This document shows positions 8,696 to 15,761 of a stretch of DNA of 64,000 bases, in pieces. How positions within the stretch are numbered: the first letter of the stretch is position 1; every line of letters begins with the position of its first letter. Origin of the DNA: Nonomuraea roseoviolacea subsp. carminata (GTDB lineage Bacteria; Actinomycetota; Actinomycetes; Streptosporangiales; Streptosporangiaceae); the NCBI RefSeq assembly GCF_024172185.1, contig NZ_JAMZEC010000001.1, forward strand, positions 7,601,001 through 7,665,000, written 5' to 3'. The position numbers and the translations under genes were made by a program. Under the pieces are notes generated by a model that had not been told where the DNA came from, did not search any database, and saw nothing but the letters and a program-made list of their open reading frames with translations.

Positions 8696-9103
8696 TCAGA
8701 CCAGCAGCCCCACGCCGAGCGTCAGCGCGCCCACCGCCAGGCAGGCCCCGCCCGCCACGGTGAGCCCGATCAGGCGGCTCGGCTTCGTGTCGGACGGCCG
8801 GATGACCGACAGGAAGAAGCCCAGCGGCATGAGGATGGGCGCGGCCACGATGAGTAGGCGCGCCAGCCACTTCAGGCCCTCGGAAAGGCCGGTCTGGTCC
8901 ACGTAGAGCATGGCCACCAGGCTGAACAGCACGAGCACCCCCGCGTGGGCGTGCCCGGCGCGCCACAGGCCGCGCCGCACGGGGTTGTCGATGTAGCCGG
9001 GGACGCCCCGCATGAGGAACTTCAGCAGGGTGACGCCGCCGAAGGCGATCGTCGGCACGGTGATGAGCAGCACACCGGCCATGGAGAGGGAAGCGGGGGA
9101 CAC
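8696..9103 (-). CDS. Small four-helix membrane protein, 135 aa, unknown function
   Basis: Four predicted membrane segments: MAGVLLITVPTIAFGGVTLL, GVLVLFSLVAMLYV, LLIVAAPILMPLGFFLSVI and the C-terminal LTVAGGACLAVGALTLGVGLL. A GHAHAGVLVL motif with two His lies at the start of helix 2 and could bind metal or haem, which is speculation. GTG 9103 follows a good GGAGG. It interrupts dop and pup on the opposite strand and is divergent from pup, so the 147-base gap serves both promoters. I do not recognise the family. Confidence 0.8.
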   Translation of the reverse strand: MSPASLSMAGVLLITVPTIAFGGVTLLKFLMRGVPGYIDNPVRRGLWRAGHAHAGVLVLFSLVAMLYVDQTGLSEGLKWLARLLIVAAPILMPLGFFLSVIRPSDTKPSRLIGLTVAGGACLAVGALTLGVGLLV

Positions 9104-9138
9104 GGGAACCTCCTGGCAGAGCAGCGCGAACGCATTGG

Positions 9139-9153
9139 ATAGTACAGCTATCT
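9139..9153. promoter_or_regulatory. Inverted repeat between pup and the divergent membrane gene
   Basis: GATAG-TACAG-CTATC, followed on the top strand by TAGACAA, forms an imperfect dyad in an AT-rich patch 36 bases before the membrane gene start and about 100 before pup. It has the shape of a repressor site for the membrane gene. Confidence 0.4.
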
Positions 9154-9250
9154 AGACAAACCGGCAAGATCGCCTGCCGATCGGCGCGAAATGTCGTCCG
9201 GTTCGGGGAAGATATGCCTCAGGAGGCAGTCCCCCGAGTGGAGGTACGAC

Positions 9251-9460
9251 ATGGCGAGCAGGGACACCGGAGGCCAGAAGCAGGCCGGCCGGCGCGACAG
9301 CGAGGTCGAGGAGACCGAGGCGTCGGCGGCGCCCGACGTTCAGGAGCGCCAGGAGAAGCTGTCGGACGACGTCGACGCGATCCTGGACGAGATCGACGAA
9401 GTTCTCGAAGAGAACGCAGAGGAGTTCGTGCGCTCATACGTGCAAAAGGGCGGACAGTAG
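9251..9460 (+). CDS. pup: Prokaryotic ubiquitin-like protein Pup, 69 aa
   Basis: Disordered tag attached through its C-terminus to lysines of proteins bound for the proteasome. The 69-residue sequence has the Gln/Glu/Asp-rich N-terminal half and the family C-terminus (EENAEEFVRSYVQKGGQ), ending Gly-Gly-Gln; the final Gln must be deamidated by Dop before PafA can use it. The helix-forming segment LSDDVDAILDEIDEVLEEN binds the Mpa coiled coil. ATG 9251 has GGAGG at the right distance; longer in-frame starts upstream lack one. Confidence 0.97.
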   Translation: MASRDTGGQKQAGRRDSEVEETEASAAPDVQERQEKLSDDVDAILDEIDEVLEENAEEFVRSYVQKGGQ

Positions 9461-9486
9461 GGCAAAACGGACAGACAACCAAGGTG

Positions 9487-10062
9487 ATGGAAGACGATGA
9501 GGGCTTGAAGCGGTGCCCGGACTGTGGGGAGACCAAGGCGCTCTCCGCGTTCGGGCGCAACAAGCGCCTGGCCGACGGCCGCGCGCGGTACCGCAAGCCC
9601 TGCTTCCGCGTCCGCTCCACCCAGAGCTACCGCAAGCGCAAGGCCGAGCAGGGCAAGGTCGTGCGTGATCGGGTGGGGCCGCCCCCCGGCCACAGGTACT
9701 GCCCGAGATGTGACGACATCAAGGAGCACGCCGCTTTCGGCCGCAACCAGGCGACCAAGGACGGGCTGACCTCTTACTGCAAGCCCTGCCACACCAGCGT
9801 CATGCGGCAGAACAAGATCAAGAACCACGGCAGCGACCGGAACCGCACCAGCCGAGTGCGGGGTGTGCTCTGCTTCAACTGCAACAACGGGCTCGGCCAC
9901 TTCGACGACAACGCCATGGTTCTGCGCGCGGCGTATGTGGGGGCGGCCGTGTCCGCCGAGGAGTACGTCGAGGAGGCGTGGCCGGCGGAGGGGTTCGCGC
10001 GGCTGGAGCGGGCCGATGAGCAGGCGCGCTCAGCGTTCTATTCGATGGCGGTCAGAGTGTAG
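9487..10062 (+). CDS. Endonuclease VII-like protein lacking the HNH core, 191 aa
   Basis: A homologue of the recombination-endonuclease-VII family protein often encoded beside pup. Two N-terminal Cys4 units are intact (CPDCG with YRKPC; YCPRC with YCKPCH), and the C-terminal RVRGVLCFNCNNGLG motif is intact. Between them, where family members carry a further CxxC zinc site and the catalytic His-Val-Asp-His-Asp-His, the sequence passes directly from NHGSDRN to RTSRVRG (about 9829-9860), so roughly 40 residues are missing in frame. Nuclease activity is therefore unlikely. That comparison is from memory of the family. ATG 9487 is 26 bases after pup; the end overlaps dinB by 25 bases. Confidence 0.8.
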   Translation: MEDDEGLKRCPDCGETKALSAFGRNKRLADGRARYRKPCFRVRSTQSYRKRKAEQGKVVRDRVGPPPGHRYCPRCDDIKEHAAFGRNQATKDGLTSYCKPCHTSVMRQNKIKNHGSDRNRTSRVRGVLCFNCNNGLGHFDDNAMVLRAAYVGAAVSAEEYVEEAWPAEGFARLERADEQARSAFYSMAVRV

Positions 10063-11126
10063 GAGGTCGCTTCGTCGCCCGGTGGGGCGTACTCGACGGC
10101 GACACCGAGCAGGCGTACGGGGCGGGTGAGGTCGAACCGGCCGAGGACGGCGAGGGCGACGCGGGTCAGCTCGGCGGGGTCCGTGGTGGGCGCCGCGAGC
10201 CGTGACTGGCGCGTGCGGGTGAGGAACGGGGTGAACCGCACCTTGACGGAGACACGGACGACGGCGCGACCGGCCTCCGCGGCGTCGGCGGCGACCTGCC
10301 GGGCCAGGGCGGCGACCTGGCCGGAGATGTCGGAGGCGTCGGTGAGGTCCCGGGGGAAGGTGGTCTCGCGGCTGTGGCCGCGCGGCACCCACGGGGTGGT
10401 GACGACCTCGGACTCGCCCCTGCCGTGGGCGAGGTGGTGCAGCCAGGGTCCGTTGACGGGGCCGAAGTGGCGGGCCAGCTCGGCGGGGTCGGCGGCGGCG
10501 AGGTCGGCGACCGTGCGCACGCCCAGGCCGGCGAGTTTTCGCGCGGTCTTGGCCCCGATGCCCCACAGGGCGTCCGTGGGCCGCCCGTACATCTGCCGGG
10601 CCCAGGTGTCGGTGGTGAGCCGGTGGACGCCGGCGGGCTTGGCGAAGGCGGAGGCCAGCTTGGCCTGGTGCTTGTTGTCGCCGATGCCGACCGAGCAGGA
10701 CAGGCCCGTGGCGGCGAGGACGGCCCGCCGCAGGTCGGCGGCGAGGGCCTCGGGGTCGTCGGTGCGGGCGCCGACGAACGCCTCGTCCCAGCCCCAGACC
10801 TCGACCCGGACGGGGAAGCCGCGCAGCGTCGCCATGACCTGCTCGGAGGCGGCCTCGTAGGCGGGTCTGTCGCTGGGCAGGAAGACCGCCTCGGGGCAGA
10901 GCCGCAGGGCGGCGCGCAGCGGCATGCCGGAGCGGATGCCGTACGCGCGGGCCTCGTAGGTGGCGGTGGCGGCCACGGTGCGCGGCCGGGTGGGGTCGCC
11001 GGAGCCGCCCACGACGACGGGCCTGCCGCGCAGCTCGGGGTGGCGCAGGAGCTCCACGGCGGCGATGAACTGGTCGAGGTCGACGTGCAGGACCCAGTCC
11101 CGCCCGGACTCCTCCGGCCCCGTCAT
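10038..11126 (-). CDS. dinB: Y-family DNA polymerase (Pol IV/DinB), 362 aa
   Basis: Low-fidelity translesion polymerase. Seen: WVLHVDLDQFIAAVE with the first catalytic Asp, palm motif with YEARAYGIRSGMPL, VWGWDEAFVG with the conserved Asp-Glu pair, CSVGIGDNKHQAKLASAFAKPAG, the helix-hairpin-helix LWGIGAKTARKLAGLGVRTVADLA, and the little-finger domain at the C-terminus. ATG 11126 gives the standard N-terminus. It lies on the opposite strand inside the proteasome region, convergent with the endonuclease VII-like gene (25-base overlap) and divergent from prcB. No beta-clamp motif is obvious at the C-terminus. Confidence 0.92.
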   Translation of the reverse strand: MTGPEESGRDWVLHVDLDQFIAAVELLRHPELRGRPVVVGGSGDPTRPRTVAATATYEARAYGIRSGMPLRAALRLCPEAVFLPSDRPAYEAASEQVMATLRGFPVRVEVWGWDEAFVGARTDDPEALAADLRRAVLAATGLSCSVGIGDNKHQAKLASAFAKPAGVHRLTTDTWARQMYGRPTDALWGIGAKTARKLAGLGVRTVADLAAADPAELARHFGPVNGPWLHHLAHGRGESEVVTTPWVPRGHSRETTFPRDLTDASDISGQVAALARQVAADAAEAGRAVVRVSVKVRFTPFLTRTRQSRLAAPTTDPAELTRVALAVLGRFDLTRPVRLLGVAVEYAPPGDEATSYTLTAIE

Positions 11127-11283
11127 GGTGCCAGTATCGCCTGCCCGGGGGCGGCGGGGCGGTCCGGGTCGCCGGCCGCGGGCGGACGGCGCGGACTTCT
11201 GGCGAGCGTAAAGAAACGATCTGGTGACCGGTTCGCCGTGAGCTGATCGTGGGAAGTGCAGACAGCAACACAACATGAGTAGT

Positions 11284-11301
11284 GTCGCTCTAGGAACACT
11301 G
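11284..11301 (+). promoter_or_regulatory. prcB upstream element shared with mpa/arc
   Basis: GTCGCTCTAGGAACACTG, 19 bases before the prcB GTG, matches 16 of 18 bases of the element upstream of arc at 3882-3899. An overlapping TAGTGT at 11280-11285 could be a -10. Position and sharing suggest joint control of core and ATPase. Confidence 0.45.
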
Positions 11302-11320
11302 ACCTTTGGGAGGGAGTCGC

Positions 11321-12169
11321 GTGGCATCGCACAGGGATCTGCCCGCCGGCTTGGTGAACCAGCTTTTCCACAACACCGGGAGTTCCTCCTTCACGGAGTT
11401 CGTCGCGGGGTATGCGCCCGAGTTGCTGCCGCAGCGTGACAAGGTCCTCGCCACCCCGATCGGTGACCAGGTTCCCCACGCGACCACGATCGTGGCGGCG
11501 ACCTTCGCCGGCGGCGTGGTGATGGCGGGTGACCGGCGGGCGACGTCCGGCAACATCATTTCCCAGCGTGACGTGGAGAAGGTGTTCCGGGCCGACGACT
11601 ACTCCTGCATGGGCATCGCCGGCACGGCGAGCACCGGCATCGAGATGGCCCGGCTCTACCGCGTGGAGCTGGAGCACTACGAGAAGATGGAAGGCCGCAC
11701 GCTGTCGGTGGCGGGCAAGGCCAACCGCCTGGCCACGATGATCCGCGGCAACCTCGGCATGGCGATGCAGGGCCTCGTGGTGGTGCCGCTGTTCGCGGCC
11801 TACGATCCCGACCGCGACGAGGGGCGGATCTTCAGTTACGACGTGGCGGGCGGTCCGTACGAGCGGGAGCGGTTCGACGCGATCGGGTCCGGTTCGATCT
11901 TCGCGCGCGGCGCGCTGAAGAAGCTCTACCGCGACGGGGCCTCGGCCGACGACATGGTGATGACGCTCATCCAGGCGCTGTACGACGCGGCCGACGACGA
12001 CTCGGCGACCGGCGGCCCGGACGTGACGCGCAAGATCTGGCCGATCGTCTCGGTGATCGACGCCGACGGCTACCGCCGGCTGACGGAGGAGCAGGTGGCG
12101 GGCTACGTCGAGCAGATGCTCGAGCAGCGCCTGATCTCCCCTGACGGCCCCATCGCCCCGCTGCGCTAG
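11321..12169 (+). CDS. prcB: Proteasome 20S beta subunit PrcB, 282 aa
   Basis: Catalytic subunit of the 20S core. A 54-residue propeptide is followed by Thr55 (ATTIVAATF), the N-terminal nucleophile after self-cleavage. Counting from it, Asp17 (GDRRATSGN) and Lys33 (SQRDVEK) are both present, as in active beta subunits. The GTG at 11321 is chosen for GGGAGGGA just upstream; a TTG five codons earlier lacks one. prcA follows after 14 bases, so the two are one operon. Cleavage after Ala rather than the Gly common in this position is a small departure. Confidence 0.97.
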   Translation: MASHRDLPAGLVNQLFHNTGSSSFTEFVAGYAPELLPQRDKVLATPIGDQVPHATTIVAATFAGGVVMAGDRRATSGNIISQRDVEKVFRADDYSCMGIAGTASTGIEMARLYRVELEHYEKMEGRTLSVAGKANRLATMIRGNLGMAMQGLVVVPLFAAYDPDRDEGRIFSYDVAGGPYERERFDAIGSGSIFARGALKKLYRDGASADDMVMTLIQALYDAADDDSATGGPDVTRKIWPIVSVIDADGYRRLTEEQVAGYVEQMLEQRLISPDGPIAPLR

Positions 12170-12183
12170 AAAGGACCATCACG

Positions 12184-13062
12184 GTGTCCATGCCTTTCGG
12201 ATATGCGTCCCCTGAACAGATCATGCGGGACAAGGCGGATTACGCGCGCAAGGGCATCGCGCGGGGCCGCAGCGTCGTCGTGCTCCAGTACGAGGACGGC
12301 ATCCTGTTCGTGGCGCCCAACCCGTCGCGGGCGCTGCACAAGATCAGTGAGATCTACGACCGCATCGGGTTCGCCGCGGTGGGCCGCTACAACGAGTTCG
12401 AGGAGCTGCGGCTCGGCGGCATCCGCTACGCCGACATCAACGGCTACACCTACGACCGCTCCGACGTGACCGGGCGCGGCCTGGCCAACCTGTACGCCTC
12501 CAACCTCGGCCGCATCTTCACCGAGTCGATCAAGTCGCTGGAGGTGGAGGTCGTGGTCGCCGAGGTCGGCGACACCCCCGACGGCGACGCCATCTACCGG
12601 CTGACCTTCGACGGGTCGGTGTTCGACGAGCACGGCTTCGCCGCGATGGGCGGCCAGGCCGACGCGGTGGCCACGCGGCTGAAGGAGCGTTACCGCGAGG
12701 GCATGCCGCTGGCCGACGCGCTGGAGGTGGCGCTGACGGCGCTGACGGAGCCGGGCGGCGAGCGTCCGCCGGTGGCGCAGCTCGAGGTGGCGGTGCTGGA
12801 CCGCAACCGTGAGCACCGCAAGTTCCTGCGGCTGACGGGGGCGCGGCTGGAGCGGCTGCTGTCGCAGGTGTCCGGGGGCGGTGCGGCGGCTCAGGAGCCG
12901 GCCGAGGAGCCGCCGGGCGCCGCTCCTGGCGAAGGCGCCTCCGGCGCTGCGGGAGCCTCCGGCGCTGCGGGTGCTTCTGGTGCCGCGGGTGCTTCGGGGC
13001 AGGCGACCCCGCCGCCCACGGGGCCCGAGGGCGACATCGACGACGGCTCCTCGCCCCTGTAG
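12184..13062 (+). CDS. prcA: Proteasome 20S alpha subunit PrcA with extended C-tail, 292 aa
   Basis: Forms the outer rings of the 20S core and the gate contacted by the Mpa/ARC C-terminus. Opening MPFGYASPEQIMRDKADYARKGIARGRS is the conserved gating segment; the Ntn fold follows (GILFVAPNPSRALHKISEIYDRIGFAAVGRYNEFE). GTG 12184 has AAGGA upstream; ATG 12190 two codons on is the alternative. The last 60 residues are an Ala/Gly/Ser/Pro-rich tail with four copies of a six-residue GASGAA repeat, longer than usual. In related systems the alpha C-terminus is flexible and exposed. Confidence 0.96.
   Translation: MSMPFGYASPEQIMRDKADYARKGIARGRSVVVLQYEDGILFVAPNPSRALHKISEIYDRIGFAAVGRYNEFEELRLGGIRYADINGYTYDRSDVTGRGLANLYASNLGRIFTESIKSLEVEVVVAEVGDTPDGDAIYRLTFDGSVFDEHGFAAMGGQADAVATRLKERYREGMPLADALEVALTALTEPGGERPPVAQLEVAVLDRNREHRKFLRLTGARLERLLSQVSGGGAAAQEPAEEPPGAAPGEGASGAAGASGAAGASGAAGASGQATPPPTGPEGDIDDGSSPL
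12937..13000 (+). repeat. 18-bp in-frame repeat in the prcA tail
   Basis: Units start at 12937, 12955, 12973 and 12991 (GCCTCCGGCGCTGCGGGA and variants), encoding Ala-Ser-Gly-Ala-Ala-Gly. Synonymous differences between units show the array is not brand new. Confidence 0.8.
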
Positions 13063-13130
13063 GAGGTCTTCCGGGCGCCCGCCACGCCGCCGCCCTGACG
13101 ACGGGGCGGGGCTCGGCGGGCGGCCGTTGC

Positions 13131-13250
13131 GCCGTCGTCCTGGGCGACGGGCTCGGCGGTGGGCGGCGGTTGTGCCGTCGTCCTGGGTGACGGGCTCGGC
13201 AGGCGGCGGTTGTGCCGTCGTCCGGGCGACGGGCTCGGCGGCGGGCTGCC
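13131..13250. repeat. Three tandem units of 40-43 bp after prcA
   Basis: Units begin at 13131, 13174 and 13214, each starting GCCGTCGTCC(T)GGG then GACGGGCTCGGC. They lie in the 737-base stretch 13063-13799, which contains no gene I can support. Frames across it encode low-complexity Arg/Pro/Ala sequence. Confidence 0.6.
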
Positions 13251-13299
13251 GCGCGCCCTCCTGAGGCGGAGCGCTCCCTCCCTCAAGTCGTGACTTCGC

Positions 13300-13339
13300 G
13301 GCCGTGGTCTCTCCAGCGTGAAGGGGTGAGACCACGGCC
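13300..13339. terminator. Perfect 12-bp inverted repeat downstream of prcBA
   Basis: GGCCGTGGTCTC (13300-13311) and GAGACCACGGCC (13328-13339) are exact complements around 16 bases; one more C-G pair extends the stem. It lies 240 bases after prcA and is either its terminator or an operator for something unrecognised. Confidence 0.45.
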
Positions 13340-13589
13340 GTCATGCGCGTGTGCGCCGTGGCTCTGCAAGGCCCTCCTGCCCGCCCCTCGCCGCTGACGG
13401 CGCCATCCCCATCAAGCCGCACGCCCGCGTGGCGGCCGCCCTCTTGCCGCGCGCTCAGAGCCCCGTCCGCGACATGGAGCGGCGACCCGGAACGCGCCGT
13501 GAGGCTGTCGCGCGACCATGGGCGAGCCTGCACAGGTCGGCCGCGGCGCGGCGCGGGGCTGGTGATGGCGCAGGCGCGACGGGGCGGGG

Positions 13590-13690
13590 AACAGGGCTGA
13601 CGAGAGGGGGCGGGGGACAGGGCTGACGGGGCGGGGCGGGGGACTGGGCCGACGGGGCGCGGGGACGGGGCTGCGGGCGGCGGGGGTTGG
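13590..13690 (+). repeat. G-run tract before the SIMPL-domain gene
   Basis: Repeated blocks of GGGCTGACGGGGCGGGG type give many runs of four or five G on the top strand. The tract could form G-quadruplexes. It ends about 110 bases before the next gene, so it may lie in or before that gene's promoter. Confidence 0.45.
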
Positions 13691-13799
13691 TAAAGAGGTG
13701 AGCCCATGCCGTCCCCGCGATCTTCGGGTTCGGTCAAATGTCGGGCGGGCCGGGTGTCGGCGGGGCGGAGGCCGGGCCGCCGGGTGCTGCCATGACCTC

Positions 13800-14798
13800 A
13801 TGATCAAACTGAGTGTCGTCGTGGCCTCCGCCACCTTCGCCCTCCTGGGAGCGCAGGGTGGTCCCGCGCTCGCCTCCGCCGGGCCCCGCCCCGAGTCTCC
13901 TCCGATCAGCCACTCCGAGACCCCGGGCGCGGCGGCCGCCCACCGGGCCGGGCACCTGTCACGGGCCGTGACGTGGCACGCGTCCCACCCGGGAAGCGCC
14001 GCCGTCCGGCACTCTCCGCCCGCCTCCGCCCACCAGGCTCAGCACTCCACCCGCCAGGACCAGCGCCCCACCGGCCGTCGCGCTCCCGATCCGTCCGGTC
14101 GTGACGCCCTGCGCTCCTCAGGTCATCGGACGCTTCGCGTGTCCGTGCGGCCGTCCGCCGGCGGGGCGGCGGCGGCGGACGAGGCCGGCAGCACGTGGCC
14201 GGGAGAGCCCGCGCAGCTCACGGTCGTCGGGCAGGGCACCGTCCAGGCGCCGCCCGACGTGATGCGCCTCAGCGTGGGGGTGGACGTGCGCCGAGACCGG
14301 GCCTCCTCCGCGTTCAGCGCCGCGAAGGCCGCCCGGGCCCGGCTCGCCGCCGCGGTCCAGGGCGCCGGCATCTCCGTGAACGACATGCGCACCGAGAACC
14401 TCACCCTCGGCGCCGAGTACAAGGACGGGCCCCAGGTCGTCGGCTACCGGGCGGCGCAGGGCGTGGAGGTGATCCTGCGCGACATGTCGCGGGCCGACGC
14501 GGTCATCGACGCCGTCGCGGCCGTGGGGGACGAGGTGCAGATCAACGGCATCTCGTTCGAGGTCTCCAAGGCCGAGGCGCTGCTCGCGCGGGCGCGGGCG
14601 GCGGCGTACCGCGACGCGCTGGGCAAGGCCCGCCAGCTCGCCGCCCTGGCCGGGCGGCACGTGGGCCGGGTCGTGAAGATCGACGAGCAGTCCGACTCGT
14701 CGCCGCGCTTCTCGCTGGCGGGGGCTGACGCGGCGTTCGTCAGTCCCGGCCAGTCGTCGATCTCCGTGATCGTGAACGTGGTGTACGAGCTGGTCTGA
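13800..14798 (+). CDS. Exported SIMPL-domain (DUF541) protein, 332 aa
   Basis: Signal peptide (MIKLSVVVASATFALLGAQGG..ALASA), then a Pro/Ser/His/Arg-rich low-complexity segment of about 90 residues, then a SIMPL domain from about residue 135 to the end: AQLTVVGQGTVQAPPDVMRLSVGV, the long helix with AFSAAKAARARLAAAVQGAGI, MRTENLTLGAEY, GYRAAQGVEVILRD and AYRDALGKARQLAALAGRHVG. Proteins of this family (BP26/OMP28, Irak-binding SIMPL relatives) form periplasmic or surface rings and have poorly defined roles. ATG 13800 is picked because it opens the signal peptide; no clear Shine-Dalgarno. Confidence 0.88.
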   Translation: MIKLSVVVASATFALLGAQGGPALASAGPRPESPPISHSETPGAAAAHRAGHLSRAVTWHASHPGSAAVRHSPPASAHQAQHSTRQDQRPTGRRAPDPSGRDALRSSGHRTLRVSVRPSAGGAAAADEAGSTWPGEPAQLTVVGQGTVQAPPDVMRLSVGVDVRRDRASSAFSAAKAARARLAAAVQGAGISVNDMRTENLTLGAEYKDGPQVVGYRAAQGVEVILRDMSRADAVIDAVAAVGDEVQINGISFEVSKAEALLARARAAAYRDALGKARQLAALAGRHVGRVVKIDEQSDSSPRFSLAGADAAFVSPGQSSISVIVNVVYELV

Positions 14799-14805
14799 CG
14801 CTCCC

Positions 14806-14882
14806 GTGGAGACCCCTCGTCACACATGTGACCTATGTCACTTTTGTTGGAGCGAACTCCAACCTGGGGCGAGGGGTCTCAC
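14806..14882 (+). promoter_or_regulatory. Nested palindromes with a Crp-like site
   Basis: GAGACCCCTCG (14809-14819) pairs exactly with CGAGGGGTCTC (14870-14880). Inside are GTCAC-ACAT-GTGAC-CTAT-GTCAC (14819-14841), three alternating half-sites nine bases apart that include TGTGA-N6-TCACT, close to the Crp consensus, and a hairpin GTTGGAG-CGAA-CTCCAAC (14846-14863). The whole lies between the SIMPL gene and the next secreted protein and could be terminator, operator or a structured 5' leader. Confidence 0.5.
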
Positions 14883-14888
14883 CTGTCC

Positions 14889-15470
14889 GTGAAGACTTCT
14901 TTCCGAGCACTGCTCGCGGTAGGCGCCTCCGCCGCCCTGGTCCTGACCTCCGGCGCGGCCTCCTGGGCGTCCGCGGCTGCCTCCACGGCGGCCACCACGG
15001 GCGCCTCCGGCGGCACCCCGGCCCCGGCGCGGCCCATCCCGGCCTTCAAGGCGCCGAAGATCTTCGGAACCTCCTTCCAGCCGGACCCGAAGCACGACTT
15101 CACCAAGGGGATCCACTCCCGGCACGACGGCATCCTGCGCGGTCAGATCACCCTGATCCGCGGCGCCGTCGCCGAGTACGAGCCGATCAAGTGGAAGAAG
15201 GACACCCACACCGAGGGCTACTTCGTCGGCCCGCCCGAGGGTGACGTGACGGCCTACGCCTCGCCCGTCGCCAAGGACGTCGTGTTCCTGTCGGCCTTCG
15301 GCTGCAAGGCCACCATGGCGCAGATGACGGTCAGCCGCTCCACCGGGCTCGGCGCCAAGCGCTGCGACCGTTCCGCGCTGCTCAAGCGGCACAGGAAGCA
15401 GGGCCAGCCGTCCCTGATCACCGTCTACAAGGGTGAGATCGTCAAGGTTCAGGAGATCTACACCCCCTGA
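14889..15470 (+). CDS. Secreted protein of unknown function, 193 aa
   Basis: Signal peptide (KTSFRALLAVGASAALVLTSGAASWASA), an Ala/Thr/Gly/Pro linker, then a compact domain of about 135 residues with two Cys (FGCKATM and AKRCDRS) that could form a disulfide. The domain alternates basic and aromatic residues (SRHDGILRGQITLIRGAVAEYEPIKW). GTG 14889 is preferred because it places the signal peptide at the N-terminus; ATG 14835 would add 18 residues, overlapping the palindromic element, with no ribosome site. Not recognised beyond being exported. Confidence 0.75.
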   Translation: MKTSFRALLAVGASAALVLTSGAASWASAAASTAATTGASGGTPAPARPIPAFKAPKIFGTSFQPDPKHDFTKGIHSRHDGILRGQITLIRGAVAEYEPIKWKKDTHTEGYFVGPPEGDVTAYASPVAKDVVFLSAFGCKATMAQMTVSRSTGLGAKRCDRSALLKRHRKQGQPSLITVYKGEIVKVQEIYTP

Positions 15471-15595
15471 GCGCGGGGCCGTTCCGTCCGCGACGTCACC
15501 GGGGAGGCGAGCGGCCGGCGACCGGCACGGAGAGAACCACGTGGGACGCGGGGGCGCCCGCGTGGGGCATCCGAGCCGTGTCATGCACCCTAGGG

Positions 15596-15620
15596 GGCCG
15601 CGTCCGCGCGGACGGCGGCC
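15596..15620. terminator. GC-rich hairpin before pafA
   Basis: GGCCGC-GTCCG, then CG, then CGGAC-G-GCGGCC folds into an 11-bp stem with one bulged G. It is 126 bases after the secreted-protein stop. The 291-base gap to pafA holds no gene. Confidence 0.4.
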
Positions 15621-15749
15621 GGAGGCCAGGTGTTCCAGGCGTCGCGTCCGGTACCGGATCAGGGGGACGAACCGGACGGGCGCGACGCCCGCAGGGCGCG
15701 GAGCGGCAAAACACGCCGAAGATCCCTCCCGCTCGCCGATCCGTGGGCA

Positions 15750-15755
15750 TAGTGT
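15750..15755 (+). promoter_or_regulatory. -10 element of pafA, leaderless
   Basis: TAGTGT ends 6 bases before ATG 15762, so transcription should begin at the start codon. GAGG directly before the ATG is too close to act as a ribosome site. Confidence 0.55.
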
Positions 15756-15761
15756 GAGGTG

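Noticed and set aside
13131..13250. CRISPR array after prcA
   Set aside because: Only three adjoining units without spacers.
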